64,000 bases of DNA from Micromonospora costi. Its GTDB lineage: Bacteria > Actinomycetota > Actinomycetes > Mycobacteriales > Micromonosporaceae. Location: NCBI RefSeq assembly GCF_003626655.1, contig NZ_RBAN01000001.1:1922001-1986000 (forward strand), in the 5' to 3' direction. Below the pieces are notes generated by a model, which worked only from the letters and a program-made list of their open reading frames with translations, did not search any database and was not told the DNA's origin. The translations under genes and the position numbers were made by a program. Positions 43,804 to 52,617 of the stretch are shown here, one piece after another. The number at the start of each line of letters is the position of its first letter. Within the stretch, counting starts at the first letter, position 1.

Positions 43804-44493
43804 ATGAACCACATCCTTCACAAGAGCGGCCTGTCCGTCGCCGGCCTGCTGGTCGCCGGCGGGTGCGCGCTGGGTCCCGCGGTGGCCGCACAGGCCGCGC
43901 CGGCCCAGACCGGCCCGACGACGTCCAACCAGGCCGACAAGGCCAACAAGGCGGACAAGGCCGACAAGGGCGCCCCGCACGACCGGCGCGCCGAGCGCCA
44001 GGTGGGCGTCGAGTACCAGGCCCAGCCGAACTTCTTCTACTGCGGCCCGGCCGCGACCCGGATCGCGCTGTCGGCGCAGGGCAAGGCGCTCTCGCAGGAC
44101 GACGTCGCGGCGCTGCTGGGCACCACGGAGGCTGGCACCCCGTCCGCCCTGGACACCACGCGGGTGCTCAACGAGCTGACCGGCGGGAAGTACAAGACCA
44201 CCGAGATCCGTGATTCGGTGGCCAAGCCGGAGCAGGTCGACGAGCTGCGGACGAACGTGCTGAAGGCGCTGGACGACGGCCGGCCGGTGGTGGCCAACGT
44301 CAAGGGCACCGCCGTCGACACCAACGGCAACCCGCACTCGTACGAGGGTGGGCACTACGTGACCCTCGTCGGCTACCGCGACGGCGGAGACCTGATCCAG
44401 ATCGCCGACCCGGCCGACCCGACCGACGGCGAGTACTGGATGCCCGTCGGCAAGGTCGCGAACTGGATCGCGGAGCGCGGCTACTCCTCGTGA
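43804..44493 (+). CDS. Secreted C39-like cysteine peptidase
   Basis: A 229-aa exported protein with a signal peptide (about 1-32, ..VAAQAA|PAQ), a short low-complexity linker with NKADKADK repeats, then a C39-like domain. The catalytic cysteine is C80 (FFYCGPAATRI), the histidine H184 (GGHYVTLVGY), and the acid is likely in IQIADPADP. No transporter or leader-peptide substrate is nearby, so it resembles the stand-alone secreted C39-like proteins of actinomycetes rather than bacteriocin processors. The 290-bp gap upstream holds no supported gene and presumably its promoter. Confidence 0.88.
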   Translation: MNHILHKSGLSVAGLLVAGGCALGPAVAAQAAPAQTGPTTSNQADKANKADKADKGAPHDRRAERQVGVEYQAQPNFFYCGPAATRIALSAQGKALSQDDVAALLGTTEAGTPSALDTTRVLNELTGGKYKTTEIRDSVAKPEQVDELRTNVLKALDDGRPVVANVKGTAVDTNGNPHSYEGGHYVTLVGYRDGGDLIQIADPADPTDGEYWMPVGKVANWIAERGYSS

Positions 44494-44510
44494 GCCGCTG
44501 ATCGACCGCA

Positions 44511-45869
44511 TCACCGGGCCGGGCCCCCTCGCTGAGGGAGCCCGGCCCGTCGTCTCGCCCGGGCCCGGCCGGAGCGGCTGCGGAGGCTGGCCCGCAGGGC
44601 GGCGCGACGCATCCGCCCCTCCGGGCCGGCGGAGAACTTCTGCCGGCTGGCCCGGTGCAACCGCTGGTACGCGGGCGGCCGGACGGCCCGCTGGCCGGCG
44701 CCCGCCGCCGTACGCACCAGGCGGTTCGCCTCCTCCGGCTCGTGCCCGATCGCGCGGAGCAGGTCGCTGGCGCCCGACCGGAGGTCCGTGACCAGTGAGT
44801 CGCCGAACGAGTCGACGCCCTCCGCCCAGGCACGACCGGCCAGTTCGCCCGCCTCCAGCGTGAGCTGCCGCGTACGGTCCGGCACATCCCCCAGCCTGCA
44901 GTCCCGGTGCATCTGCCGCACCGCGTGGGCGAGCCGCGCGAACGCGGCGGGCAGTTCGTCGGGGATGCGCTCCCGGTACTGGATCGCCGTCGACGCCCGC
45001 CGGGCCATCACCCGCACGTCCAGCACCAGTCGCTCGAAGTGCTGGATCGCGCGGGCGTACCGGTGGAACTGCGCACGGCGGTGCCACCGCGCCGGCGCCA
45101 GAGTCACCACCTCCTCGGCGCCGCTGAGCGTCTCGTTCAGCCGGCCGAGGTCCGGTTCAAGCCCGCGCAGTTTGTCCAGCGTCCGGATGGCCCGGTCGGA
45201 GTCCCGCTGCCGCAGCGAGGCGGCGATCTCGTCGGTCTGGTCGGCGAGGGCAGTGACGATCGGCGTCGCGGCCCGGTCCAGCACCCGCAACGGGTTGACA
45301 GGCAGCAGCAGGACGACGACCAGCATGCCCACGCTGCCGCCCACGAGGGCGTCGAAGATCCGTGGCAGCTCGAGCCCACGCTCCATCGGAGCCAGCGTCG
45401 AGATCAGGACGGCGGTACCACCGGCCTGACCCACGAGCGCGCCGCCGCGCCCGGCCACGATCAGCGCGATGGCGATCGCCAGGCCGACCACCAGGCCCGT
45501 CTGCCAGGGCCCGTTGCCGAGCGCGAAACGCAGCAGATCCCCGATCACGATGCCGAGTCCCACCCCGCCGAGCAGTTCGAACGTCCGCCGGGCGCGCTGG
45601 CCGATCGCCGTGGCGATGGTGGCGACCGCGGCAGCCGGGGCGAAGACGTGCGCGCCGGGCCCGAGGAAGTGCGTGGCGATGAGGGCGGCCAGCGCGGAGG
45701 CCAGTCCCGCCTGCACGGCGATCACGAGGGTGACCTCAAGCTGGCGCAGACGTACCCGGCTCGCCTCGCCACCGAGGCGGCGGGCGTGCGCCACCTGCTT
45801 CCCGCTCCGCTCGGCGGCCGCGCCGAGCGCCGAGCGGTCGGGTACGTCGGTGGGACGCTCCTCGGCCAT
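44511..45869 (-). CDS. FUSC-family (aromatic acid exporter-like) membrane protein
   Basis: A 452-aa protein from ATG 45869. Residues 1-45 are cytoplasmic; a cluster of about six TM helices (about 50-195) is followed by a long charged helical cytoplasmic domain (about 200-430). This is the FUSC/ArAE layout, in which the family pumps aromatic or toxic acids, though the substrate here is unknown. A GGGGTAA element just upstream of the start resembles a stress-sigma -10. The last ten codons fold into the hairpin that also ends the convergent C39 gene. Confidence 0.85.
   Translation of the reverse strand: MAEERPTDVPDRSALGAAAERSGKQVAHARRLGGEASRVRLRQLEVTLVIAVQAGLASALAALIATHFLGPGAHVFAPAAAVATIATAIGQRARRTFELLGGVGLGIVIGDLLRFALGNGPWQTGLVVGLAIAIALIVAGRGGALVGQAGGTAVLISTLAPMERGLELPRIFDALVGGSVGMLVVVLLLPVNPLRVLDRAATPIVTALADQTDEIAASLRQRDSDRAIRTLDKLRGLEPDLGRLNETLSGAEEVVTLAPARWHRRAQFHRYARAIQHFERLVLDVRVMARRASTAIQYRERIPDELPAAFARLAHAVRQMHRDCRLGDVPDRTRQLTLEAGELAGRAWAEGVDSFGDSLVTDLRSGASDLLRAIGHEPEEANRLVRTAAGAGQRAVRPPAYQRLHRASRQKFSAGPEGRMRRAALRASLRSRSGRARARRRAGLPQRGGPAR
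44516..44548. terminator. Shared hairpin inside the 3' end of the FUSC gene
   Basis: 15-bp arms (one mismatch) 44516-44530 and 44534-44548, loop GCT. It is 22 bp past the C39 stop and simultaneously within the final codons of the convergent FUSC gene. Confidence 0.8.
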
Positions 45870-46174
45870 GGCGGCGGTTACCCCACCCGGAGCGGGTGAA
45901 TCGTGGTCGTCCAACGGCCCGGCCCCATTGCCTGGCATGCCGGTTCGGCCCGCGTCGGGCGATTGCCGACCCTGCCCGGTTCGCCGAGACGGGCGAGCGC
46001 CCACGAACAGGCTGCTGGCTCCCGGCACCGGCCTGGTGGACCGGATGTGTGACGCGCTCGCGGGCCGTCCCACGTCGACGGCGGAGCTGCGTGAGCAGCG
46101 GCACTGAGGCGGACGTCTCCGTCCGGACAGGACGATCCGGGCCGCCGCCGTGGCACGCGGCGGCCCGGGAGAGC

Positions 46175-46357
46175 TCAGCGCACCTGGTCGCCGCCGCCGG
46201 TACGCGCCTGCGCCCGGTCGACGCCCTTGTCGATCTGCTCCTCGTGCTTGCCGCCGGTGCGTCGGTCGGCCATCTCGCCGCCCTTCTCCAGCCCCTGGTC
46301 GACCTGCTTGTCGTGCTTGTCCGCGAAGTCCTTCGCCTTGTCCATGAAGTCGCCCAC
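46175..46357 (-). CDS. MT0933/Rv0909-like antitoxin-family small protein
   Basis: A 60-aa highly charged helical protein beginning (M)GDFMDKAKDFADKHDKQVDQGLEKGGEMADRRTGGK, the pattern of the MT0933_antitox family. GTG 46357 has an AGAGGAGGA ribosome site 5 bases upstream. No toxin partner is adjacent, and members of this family often occur alone as apparent stress proteins. A GTTTGC-N13-GGGAAC promoter-like element is 35-59 bp upstream. A role as a true antitoxin is doubtful here. Confidence 0.8.
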   Translation of the reverse strand: MGDFMDKAKDFADKHDKQVDQGLEKGGEMADRRTGGKHEEQIDKGVDRAQARTGGGDQVR

Positions 46358-46391
46358 GTCGTCCTCCTCTGGTGTGGGTCGGTCCTTTCGC

Positions 46392-46416
46392 GTTCCCTGG
46401 CTCCCCGAGCGCAAAC
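46392..46416 (-). promoter_or_regulatory. SigB-like promoter of the antitoxin-family gene
   Basis: On the minus strand, GTTTGC and GGGAAC are separated by 13 bases, matching stress-sigma (SigB/SigH type) spacing. Confidence 0.55.
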
Positions 46417-46438
46417 GCCGGTCGACCACGGACACGGG

Positions 46439-46463
46439 GTGTCGAAAGCACCTGTCCGGGTAC
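46439..46463 (+). promoter_or_regulatory. SigB-like promoter of the AI-2E-family gene
   Basis: GTGTC-N14-GGGTAC, ending 28 bp before the GTG start of the permease. The -35 half overlaps an inverted repeat GACAC-GGG-GTGTC (46431-46443), a possible operator. Confidence 0.5.
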
Positions 46464-46491
46464 CACCGGGCGACTCGCGAGGAGGCCCACG

Positions 46492-47619
46492 GTGGACGAG
46501 GACGGTACGGGGCGTTCGCCCGGTCGGGCGGCCCCGAACGGGGGCGCGAACAGCCTGCGGCACGCCTGGGCGGCCCTGCCGTGGCTGGTCCGCTCGGCCG
46601 TCCTGTGGAGCGCCTGCCTCGTGGTCATCGTGGCGGGGCTGTACGTGCTGGCGCGGATCACCGGAGTGCTCGCGCCGGTGGCCATCGCGGTGGCCGTCGC
46701 CCTCTTCCTGGCCGCGCTGCTCGACCCGGTGCTGCGGTTGCTGCGCCGGTGGCGACTGCCTCCGTCGCTCGCCGCCCTGCTCAGCATGCTGCTGCTGGTC
46801 GGCGTCCTCGCCGGGGTCCTGGTGCTGGCCTGGAACCTGACGGCGGGGCAGTTCGGCGCGCTGCGCCACGAGCTGACCCGGGGTCTCGCCAACACCCGGG
46901 AGCTCGTGACGGCCGTCCTGCCGGTGAACGACCAGCAGATCGACCGGGTGGTCGGCGAGGTCCGCAAGACCCTCGGGCGTAGCAAGTTCGACCTGGTGGC
47001 GGGGGCCCGGACGCTCACCGAGGCGTTCGGCGCCGCCCTGCTCTCGCTGGTGCTGCTCTTCTTCCTGCTCAAGGACGGCCGGTGGATGTGGGGCTGGGTG
47101 CTGACCCGCATGACCGGCCCGAACCGGGAGGTCGTGGCCGAGGCCGGCCGGGCGGGTTGGCGCACCCTCGGGGCCTACAGCCGGGGCACCCTGATGATCG
47201 CGGCGAGTGACGCGCTCGGGATCGGGCTGGCGCTGGTGCTGCTCCGGGTCCCCCTCGCGCTGCCGCTCGTGCTGATCACCTTCATCGGGGCGTTCATACC
47301 GATCATCGGCGCCACCGTCGCGGGCATCGTGGCGGTCCTGGTGGCGCTGGCCGCAAAGGGGCCGGTCACCGCGCTGCTCCTGCTGGCTGCGGTCATCGCC
47401 GTGCAGCAGCTCGAGGGAAACGTGCTCGATCCGCTGATCATGAAGCGGCAGGTCCGGCTGCATCCGGCCGTGCTCCTGATCGTGGTGGCCGCCGGAACGT
47501 TCGTGGCCGGCATCGCCGGGGCGTTCGTGTCGGTGCCGCTCGCCGCCGTCACCTGGCGGGTCGTCGACACCGTCCAGCGCCGTCGCCGCCATACCGACCC
47601 GACCGCCCCGGCGGGGTGA
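46492..47619 (+). CDS. AI-2E-family transporter
   Basis: A 375-aa membrane protein starting at GTG 46492 with AGGAGG 7 bases upstream. It has two N-terminal TM helices, an extracytoplasmic amphipathic segment (about 115-180), then a block of helices with the family signature FIGAFIPIIGATVAGIVAVLVAL and LEGNVLDPLIMKRQVRLHP. Family members include autoinducer-2 exporters and Na+/H+ antiporters; the cargo here is unknown. It is divergent from the antitoxin-like gene, and both have stress-type promoters. Confidence 0.88.
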   Translation: MDEDGTGRSPGRAAPNGGANSLRHAWAALPWLVRSAVLWSACLVVIVAGLYVLARITGVLAPVAIAVAVALFLAALLDPVLRLLRRWRLPPSLAALLSMLLLVGVLAGVLVLAWNLTAGQFGALRHELTRGLANTRELVTAVLPVNDQQIDRVVGEVRKTLGRSKFDLVAGARTLTEAFGAALLSLVLLFFLLKDGRWMWGWVLTRMTGPNREVVAEAGRAGWRTLGAYSRGTLMIAASDALGIGLALVLLRVPLALPLVLITFIGAFIPIIGATVAGIVAVLVALAAKGPVTALLLLAAVIAVQQLEGNVLDPLIMKRQVRLHPAVLLIVVAAGTFVAGIAGAFVSVPLAAVTWRVVDTVQRRRRHTDPTAPAG

Positions 47620-47628
47620 CGGCGGGCG

Positions 47629-48282
47629 TCAGCTGCGGAGGTGGGTGGCGAACCAGGAGGCCGCCTCGTCCGCCACCTGGTCGAGCTTGCCCGGCTCCTC
47701 GAACAGGTGGGTGGCGCCGGGCACCACGTGCAGCTCCACCTGGCCGAGCAGGGCCCGGCGCGCCTGCTCGTTGAGCGCGATGACCTCCTCGTCGAGGCCG
47801 CCCACCAGCAGCAGTGTCGGGGCGCGCACCCCGGCCAGAGAAGGGCCCGCCAGGTCCGGCCGCCCGCCCCGGGACACCACGGCGCGCACCTGCTCCGGCC
47901 GGTACGCGGCGCTGACCAGGGCCGCGGCGGCACCGGTGCTCGCGCCGAAGAGCCCGATCGGCAGCCCCCGCGTCGACGGCTCCTCGACCAGCCAGTCGAC
48001 GATCGCGGCCAGCCGGTCGGAGAGCAACCCGATGTCGAAGCGGAGTTCCGCCGTCCGGAGGTCCACCTGCTCCTCGGCCGGGGTGAGCAGGTCGACCAGC
48101 ACGGTGCCCAGCGCCTGCCGGTTGAGCACGCGGGCCACCGCCGTGTTCCGGGGGCTGTGCCGGGAGCTGCCGCTGCCGTGTGCGAAGAGCACCACGCCGA
48201 CCGGGTCGGTGGGGAGGACCAGGTCGGCCGCGAGCACCGCCTCCCCGACCGGAATCTTCACCTCGCTGCTCCGTACGTCCAT
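47629..48282 (-). CDS. Alpha/beta hydrolase, dienelactone-hydrolase type
   Basis: A 217-aa cytoplasmic hydrolase from ATG 48282 (GGAG upstream). Catalytic triad candidates are S115 in GASTG, D164 in GGLDEEV and H192 in GATHLFEEPG; VLFAHGSGSS supplies the oxyanion hole. Proteins of this group are often encoded beside phosphoribosyltransferase or stress genes in actinobacteria; the substrate is unknown. It is convergent with the AI-2E gene (9-bp gap). Confidence 0.88.
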   Translation of the reverse strand: MDVRSSEVKIPVGEAVLAADLVLPTDPVGVVLFAHGSGSSRHSPRNTAVARVLNRQALGTVLVDLLTPAEEQVDLRTAELRFDIGLLSDRLAAIVDWLVEEPSTRGLPIGLFGASTGAAAALVSAAYRPEQVRAVVSRGGRPDLAGPSLAGVRAPTLLLVGGLDEEVIALNEQARRALLGQVELHVVPGATHLFEEPGKLDQVADEAASWFATHLRS

Positions 48283-48363
48283 CTCCGTGACCTCCGCCCC
48301 ACCGGCCGCCGCGGCCGGCGACGGACGGCTTACCCCGGCCGGCCCGTCGCACGCGTCCGACGC

Positions 48364-48388
48364 GTTTGCCGCCGGTACGCCCGGGTAG
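48364..48388 (+). promoter_or_regulatory. SigB-like promoter of the 66-aa protein gene
   Basis: GTTTG-N14-GGGTAG, the closest match in the window to a SigB/SigH-type stress promoter, 61 bp before the ATG. Confidence 0.65.
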
Positions 48389-48449
48389 GCGACACGCGAC
48401 CGCAGACCGTGTCGGCGCAACCGCGCCCCGACGGATCGCGAGGATCATC

Positions 48450-48650
48450 ATGGCCCAGCAGCGGCAGACGTCCCGGCAGCAGCAGGCGTCCCGGCGCGAG
48501 CAGAGGTCCGAGGAGGATCGCCGGCTCCGGAGCGCCGAACGGAACAAGGACTGGGCGGACGAAGTCGCCCACGCGCGTACCGCCGACGATCCGCGGACGA
48601 TGGCGCCCCGCGACGCCGAGGGCCGCCCGTCCACGGGCGAGCGCTTCTGA
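48450..48650 (+). CDS. Small charged, Gln/Arg-rich hypothetical protein
   Basis: A 66-aa protein (MAQQRQTSRQQQASRREQR.. to ..GRPSTGERF) that is very hydrophilic and probably disordered. ATG 48450 follows GAGG at good spacing, and a strong SigB-like promoter lies upstream, so it is probably a stress-induced small protein. No family is recognised. A T-less hairpin terminator follows. Confidence 0.7.
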   Translation: MAQQRQTSRQQQASRREQRSEEDRRLRSAERNKDWADEVAHARTADDPRTMAPRDAEGRPSTGERF

Positions 48651-48670
48651 CGGCGACACCGGCACACCGG

Positions 48671-48696
48671 TCGGGGCGGGCGAGGGCCCGCCCCGA
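48671..48696. terminator. Bidirectional hairpin terminator
   Basis: Perfect 11-bp arms (48671-48681, 48686-48696), loop GAGG, between the convergent 66-aa and GH65 genes. Confidence 0.85.
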
Positions 48697-48713
48697 TCGC
48701 GTGCGTCAGGCCG

Positions 48714-51086
48714 TCACGGCTCCCGCTCGGGCAGCCGCAGCAGGGGGGACCGCCCGGGCGGTTGCTCCGGTGCGGGGCCGGAGGGGTGTGCCGGTGGCAC
48801 CGGGACGGTCACCGGCTCGTCGCAGGTGATCCGGATGGTCTCGTCGTGGTGCCGTACCTCGACGACGTCGTCGGGGTCGGCGTGCCGCAACGCGTACGTC
48901 GTCTGGTGCGGCCGGACGTCGACCCGGAGGTGCCGGCCACGCCACTGGAGCGAGAACTCCAGGCGGCTCAGGCGGCTGGACAGGCGCGGCGCGAACGACA
49001 ACGTGCCCTCGTGGTCGCGGAGACCGCCGAGCCCGGCCACGAGGGCGATCCAGGCGCCGGCGAGCGAGGCCATGTGCACGCCGTCACGGGTGTTCTCGTT
49101 GAGGTCGTGCAGATCCATGAGGGCGGCCTCGCGCAGGTAGGTGTGCGCCAGCTCCGGGTGACCCACCTCGGCGGCGAGCACTGCCTGGGTGCAGGCCGAC
49201 AGCGACGAGTCCCGCACCGTCCGCCGCTCGTAGTAGAGGAAGTTGCGGACCTTCTCATCGGGGGTGAACGCGTCCCCCCGCCAGTGCATGGCCAGCACCA
49301 GGTCCGCCTGCTTGACCACCTGCTTGCGGTACAGCTCGAAGTACGGGTAGTGCAGCAGGAGCGGGTACTTCTCCGCCGGGGTGTTCACGAAGTCCCACTC
49401 CTGGAGTCGGGTGAACCCCTCCACCTGCTGGTGGACGTCGATCTCCTCGTCGTACGGCATGTGCATGGCCGTCGCCGCGTCCCGCCAGCTCGCCGCCTCC
49501 TCGTCCGTGACACCCAGGCGCAGCGACTCGTCCCGGTAGCGCATCACCGCGTCGGCGGCGGTCAGCAGGTTCCGCTGCGCCATCAGGTTGGTGTAGATGT
49601 TGTCGTTCTTCACGGCGGTGTACTCGTCGGGGCCGGTCACCCCGTCGATGTGGAACCGCCCGTGCCGGTCGTGGTGGCCGATGGAACGCCACAGCCGGGC
49701 AGTCTCCACCAGCAGTTCCAGACCGATCTCCCGCTCCAGCTCGGTGTCCCCGCTCACCAGGACGTACCGGCGCAGCGCGTCGGCGATGTCCGCGGCGATG
49801 TGGAACGCCGCCGTGCCCGCTGGCCAGTAGCCGGACGACTCCGGCCCCTCGATCGTCCGCCACGGGAACGCGGCGCCCTTGAGGTTGAGCGTCTGCGCGC
49901 GCTCCCGGGCCTGGTCCAGCGTCGCGTACCGCCAGTAGAGCGCGTTACGGACCGCGCTCGGTTGCGTGTACGTGAGCACCGGCAGCACGAACATCTCGGT
50001 GTCCCAGAACGCGTGCCCGTCGTATCCCGGGCCGGTCAGGCCCTTCGCCGAGATGGGCCGCCGCTCCGCCCGGGCGCCGGCCTGGAGCACGTGGAAGAGA
50101 CCGAAGCGGACGGCCTGCTGCACCTCCGGGTCGCCCTCGACCCGGACGTCGGCGGCTTCCCAAAACTCGTCGAGATAGGAGCGCTGCTCGCGGCAGAGCC
50201 CGTCCCAGCCGTCCAGCCGCGCGGCGGCCAGCGCGGCGCCGACCTGGTCGCGCAGCGCCGGCAGGGAACGCCGGCTGGACCAGCCGTACGTCAGGTACTT
50301 CACCACCCGCAGCGTCTGGCCCGGCTTCAGCACGCAGCCGATGGTGGTACGCACCCAGTCCTCGTACCCCTCGGACTCGACGCTCGCGTGCTCCGGGCCG
50401 TGCACCTCGTGTTCCATGGCGGCGGCCACGCGCAGACCGGAGACCTTCGTCCGGTGGATGAGCAGCCCGCCGTCCTCGGTGGTGAGTTCCTCCTCGGCCT
50501 GCAACGGCGACTCCAGCACCGCCGCCACCCGCGGGTCCCGGCTCTGGGCCGGCAGCGACTCGTTCGCCACCAGTTCGGACTGCACGATCAGCCGCATCGG
50601 GCCGTCGACGGCCTCGACCTCGTAGTTCACGGCGGCGACCGCGCGCTGGGTGAACGACACGAGCCGGGTGCTGCGCACCTTGACCTCGCGCCCGGCCGGC
50701 GAGCGCCAGTGCAGCTCGCGGTGCAGGGTGCCGGCGCGGAGGTCGAGGATCCGCTCGTGGGAGAGCAGCTCGCCGTAGCGCACGTCGAGCGGCTCGTCGT
50801 CCACCAGCAGCCGGATCAGCTTGCCGTTGGTCACGTTGACGATGGTCTGGCCGGACTCGGGGAAACCGAAGCCGGCCTCGGCGTACGGCAGCGGGCGCAG
50901 CTCGTAGAACGAGTTCAGGTACGTGCCCGGCAGGCCGTGCGGCTCGCCCTCGTCCAGGTTGCCCCGCAGCCCGATGTGCCCGTTGGAGAGGGCGAACACC
51001 GACTCGGACTGGGCCAGCACGTCCATGTCCAGCCGGATCTCCCGCACGTGCCAGGGATCGACCGGATAGGACCGTTCCCTGATCAT
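48714..51086 (-). CDS. Glycoside hydrolase family 65 (disaccharide phosphorylase-type)
   Basis: A 790-aa enzyme with the GH65 plan: an N-terminal beta-sandwich (about 1-270), a linker, an (alpha/alpha)6 barrel (about 320-700) and a small C-terminal beta domain. The general acid is E488 in [25 protein letters not shown] KQADLVLAM and [13 protein letters not shown] phosphate-site motifs are present. GH65 members phosphorolyse trehalose, kojibiose or maltose to beta-glucose-1-phosphate plus glucose. The overlapping upstream beta-phosphoglucomutase-type gene (ATGA) supports phosphorylase activity on an alpha-glucoside. Confidence 0.93.
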   Translation of the reverse strand: MIRERSYPVDPWHVREIRLDMDVLAQSESVFALSNGHIGLRGNLDEGEPHGLPGTYLNSFYELRPLPYAEAGFGFPESGQTIVNVTNGKLIRLLVDDEPLDVRYGELLSHERILDLRAGTLHRELHWRSPAGREVKVRSTRLVSFTQRAVAAVNYEVEAVDGPMRLIVQSELVANESLPAQSRDPRVAAVLESPLQAEEELTTEDGGLLIHRTKVSGLRVAAAMEHEVHGPEHASVESEGYEDWVRTTIGCVLKPGQTLRVVKYLTYGWSSRRSLPALRDQVGAALAAARLDGWDGLCREQRSYLDEFWEAADVRVEGDPEVQQAVRFGLFHVLQAGARAERRPISAKGLTGPGYDGHAFWDTEMFVLPVLTYTQPSAVRNALYWRYATLDQARERAQTLNLKGAAFPWRTIEGPESSGYWPAGTAAFHIAADIADALRRYVLVSGDTELEREIGLELLVETARLWRSIGHHDRHGRFHIDGVTGPDEYTAVKNDNIYTNLMAQRNLLTAADAVMRYRDESLRLGVTDEEAASWRDAATAMHMPYDEEIDVHQQVEGFTRLQEWDFVNTPAEKYPLLLHYPYFELYRKQVVKQADLVLAMHWRGDAFTPDEKVRNFLYYERRTVRDSSLSACTQAVLAAEVGHPELAHTYLREAALMDLHDLNENTRDGVHMASLAGAWIALVAGLGGLRDHEGTLSFAPRLSSRLSRLEFSLQWRGRHLRVDVRPHQTTYALRHADPDDVVEVRHHDETIRITCDEPVTVPVPPAHPSGPAPEQPPGRSPLLRLPEREP

Positions 51087-51835
51087 GCGGCACGCCCTTC
51101 GTCCAGCAGCTCCGCCAGGTCGCGGACCACCACGTCGGCGCCGCTCGCCCGCAGCTCGTCCGCCTGGCCCACCCGGTCGACCCCGACCACGTACCCGAAG
51201 GCGCCGGCCCGGCCGGCGGCCACGCCGGAGAGCGCGTCCTCGAAGACCGCGGCCTGGGACGGGTCGACGCCCAGCAGCCGCGCCCCGGCGAGAAACGTGT
51301 CCGGGTTCGGTTTTCCGCGCAGGCCCTCGGCGCGGGCGACGAGCCCGTCCACCCGGGCCTCGATCAGCGGTTCCAGGCCGGCCGCGGCCACGACCTCCCG
51401 GCCGTTGGCGCTGGCCGTGACGACGGCTCGGCGCAGCCCGGCCGCGGCGGCCGCCTTCAGGTAGGCCACCGAGCCCGGGTAGACGTCGACACCCTGGGTG
51501 CGCAGCCGCTCCAGCAGCAGGACGTTCTTACGGTTGCCCACCCCGTTGACGGTTTCCGCGTCGGGCGGGTCGTCCGGGGAGCCCTCCGGCAGCACGATCC
51601 CCCGGGACGCCAGGAACGTCCGTACGCCGTCCGCGCGCGGTCGGCCGTCGACGTACCGGTTGTAGTCCGGGCCGGGGTCGAACGGCCGGTACGGCTGGCC
51701 GGTGGCCGCCGCGTGTTGGCGCAGGTACGCGTCGAACGTCTCGGTCCAGGCCGCATTGTGCACGCGGGCGGTCTGCGTCAGCACGCCGTCGAGGTCGAAG
51801 AGACACGCGATCACGTGAGCAGGTAGGCCCAGCAC
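51083..51835 (-). CDS. HAD hydrolase, beta-phosphoglucomutase family
   Basis: A 250-aa HAD enzyme. Nucleophile D14 and acid/base D16 lie in FDLDGVL; a helical cap follows; motif II is VVTASANG, motif III lysine is in [10 protein letters not shown], and motif IV is [10 protein letters not shown]. It would convert beta-glucose-1-phosphate to glucose-6-phosphate, taking the product of the GH65 enzyme encoded downstream (4-bp overlap). This is a compact disaccharide-to-glycolysis pathway. A GTTTG lies upstream, but a matching -10 is unclear. Confidence 0.92.
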   Translation of the reverse strand: MLGLPAHVIACLFDLDGVLTQTARVHNAAWTETFDAYLRQHAAATGQPYRPFDPGPDYNRYVDGRPRADGVRTFLASRGIVLPEGSPDDPPDAETVNGVGNRKNVLLLERLRTQGVDVYPGSVAYLKAAAAAGLRRAVVTASANGREVVAAAGLEPLIEARVDGLVARAEGLRGKPNPDTFLAGARLLGVDPSQAAVFEDALSGVAAGRAGAFGYVVGVDRVGQADELRASGADVVVRDLAELLDEGRAA

Positions 51836-51919
51836 GGTACGAATCTATCCACCCGATCGGGCCGACAAACCCGTTTCCGCCCGCCCGGGCCGAGTCGGGC
51901 GTTTCCGCCCGGGGCGGTG

Positions 51920-52384
51920 TCACTGCGGGCGCAACGTCCAGATCACGGTCATCTCCGACGTCGGCGTCCCGTCCTCGGTGGCGATCTCGACCACGACCGG
52001 GAACTCGGGCCGCCGGCCGGCCTCCAGCTCGGCGGTCACCTCGCGCGCGGGGCGCGCGAGCCGCGCGGTGGCCAGGACCGCGCCGCGGGCCAGCTTGCGG
52101 TACGCGATGTCCGCCCGCACGGCCAGCGGCACCGCGCGGTCGAGCAGATGCCCGAAGGCGGCCAGCACGACCGCGCCGGAAGCGGTCTCGCCGAGGGTGA
52201 ACATGGCGCCGGCGTGCGGGCCGGCGACGTGGTTGTGGGTGGCCGGCGAGTCGGGCAGCCGGACGACCGCCCGGACGCCACCGTCGGCCTCCGGTGCGAT
52301 CTCGACGAACTCGAAGCCGAGCGTACGGGCGAACGGCACGGCCTCGAGCATCCCGGCCGCCACCTGGCGTGAGTCGATGGACAT
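51920..52384 (-). CDS. Hotdog-fold thioesterase, DUF4442/PaaI-like
   Basis: A 154-aa hotdog protein with the segment TLGFEFVEIAPEADGGVRAVVRLPDSPATHNHVAGPHAGAMFTLGETASG typical of DUF4442; HNHVAGPHAGAMF is in the position of the active-site helix. Such proteins hydrolyse acyl-CoA esters; the substrate is not predictable. It is divergent from the acyltransferase gene across about 230 bp of somewhat lower GC. Confidence 0.85.
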   Translation of the reverse strand: MSIDSRQVAAGMLEAVPFARTLGFEFVEIAPEADGGVRAVVRLPDSPATHNHVAGPHAGAMFTLGETASGAVVLAAFGHLLDRAVPLAVRADIAYRKLARGAVLATARLARPAREVTAELEAGRRPEFPVVVEIATEDGTPTSEMTVIWTLRPQ

Positions 52385-52617
52385 GACCAGACGCTACTCG
52401 CGGGTAACTTCCCGGGCAAGGGACGGTAAGCGTGCCCGAGGCCGACGAAGGCCGGAAGCGAAGACGATGCCGAATGCGCGCGCCGGCCAGTCCCATTCGG
52501 TGAATTGTCGGCGAACATCAGGAATCGCAGCCGTCATCCACCGCAATTCCATTGCCGAGAGGAGGGGGCGGACCCCATTCCGGAGTGCTATAGCCTGGCG
52601 CGGAACTGGAGGGACGA

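Noticed and set aside
46175..47619. Toxin-antitoxin module formed by the MT0933-like gene and its neighbours
   Set aside because: The flanking genes are membrane transporters; no small toxin-like gene is adjacent.
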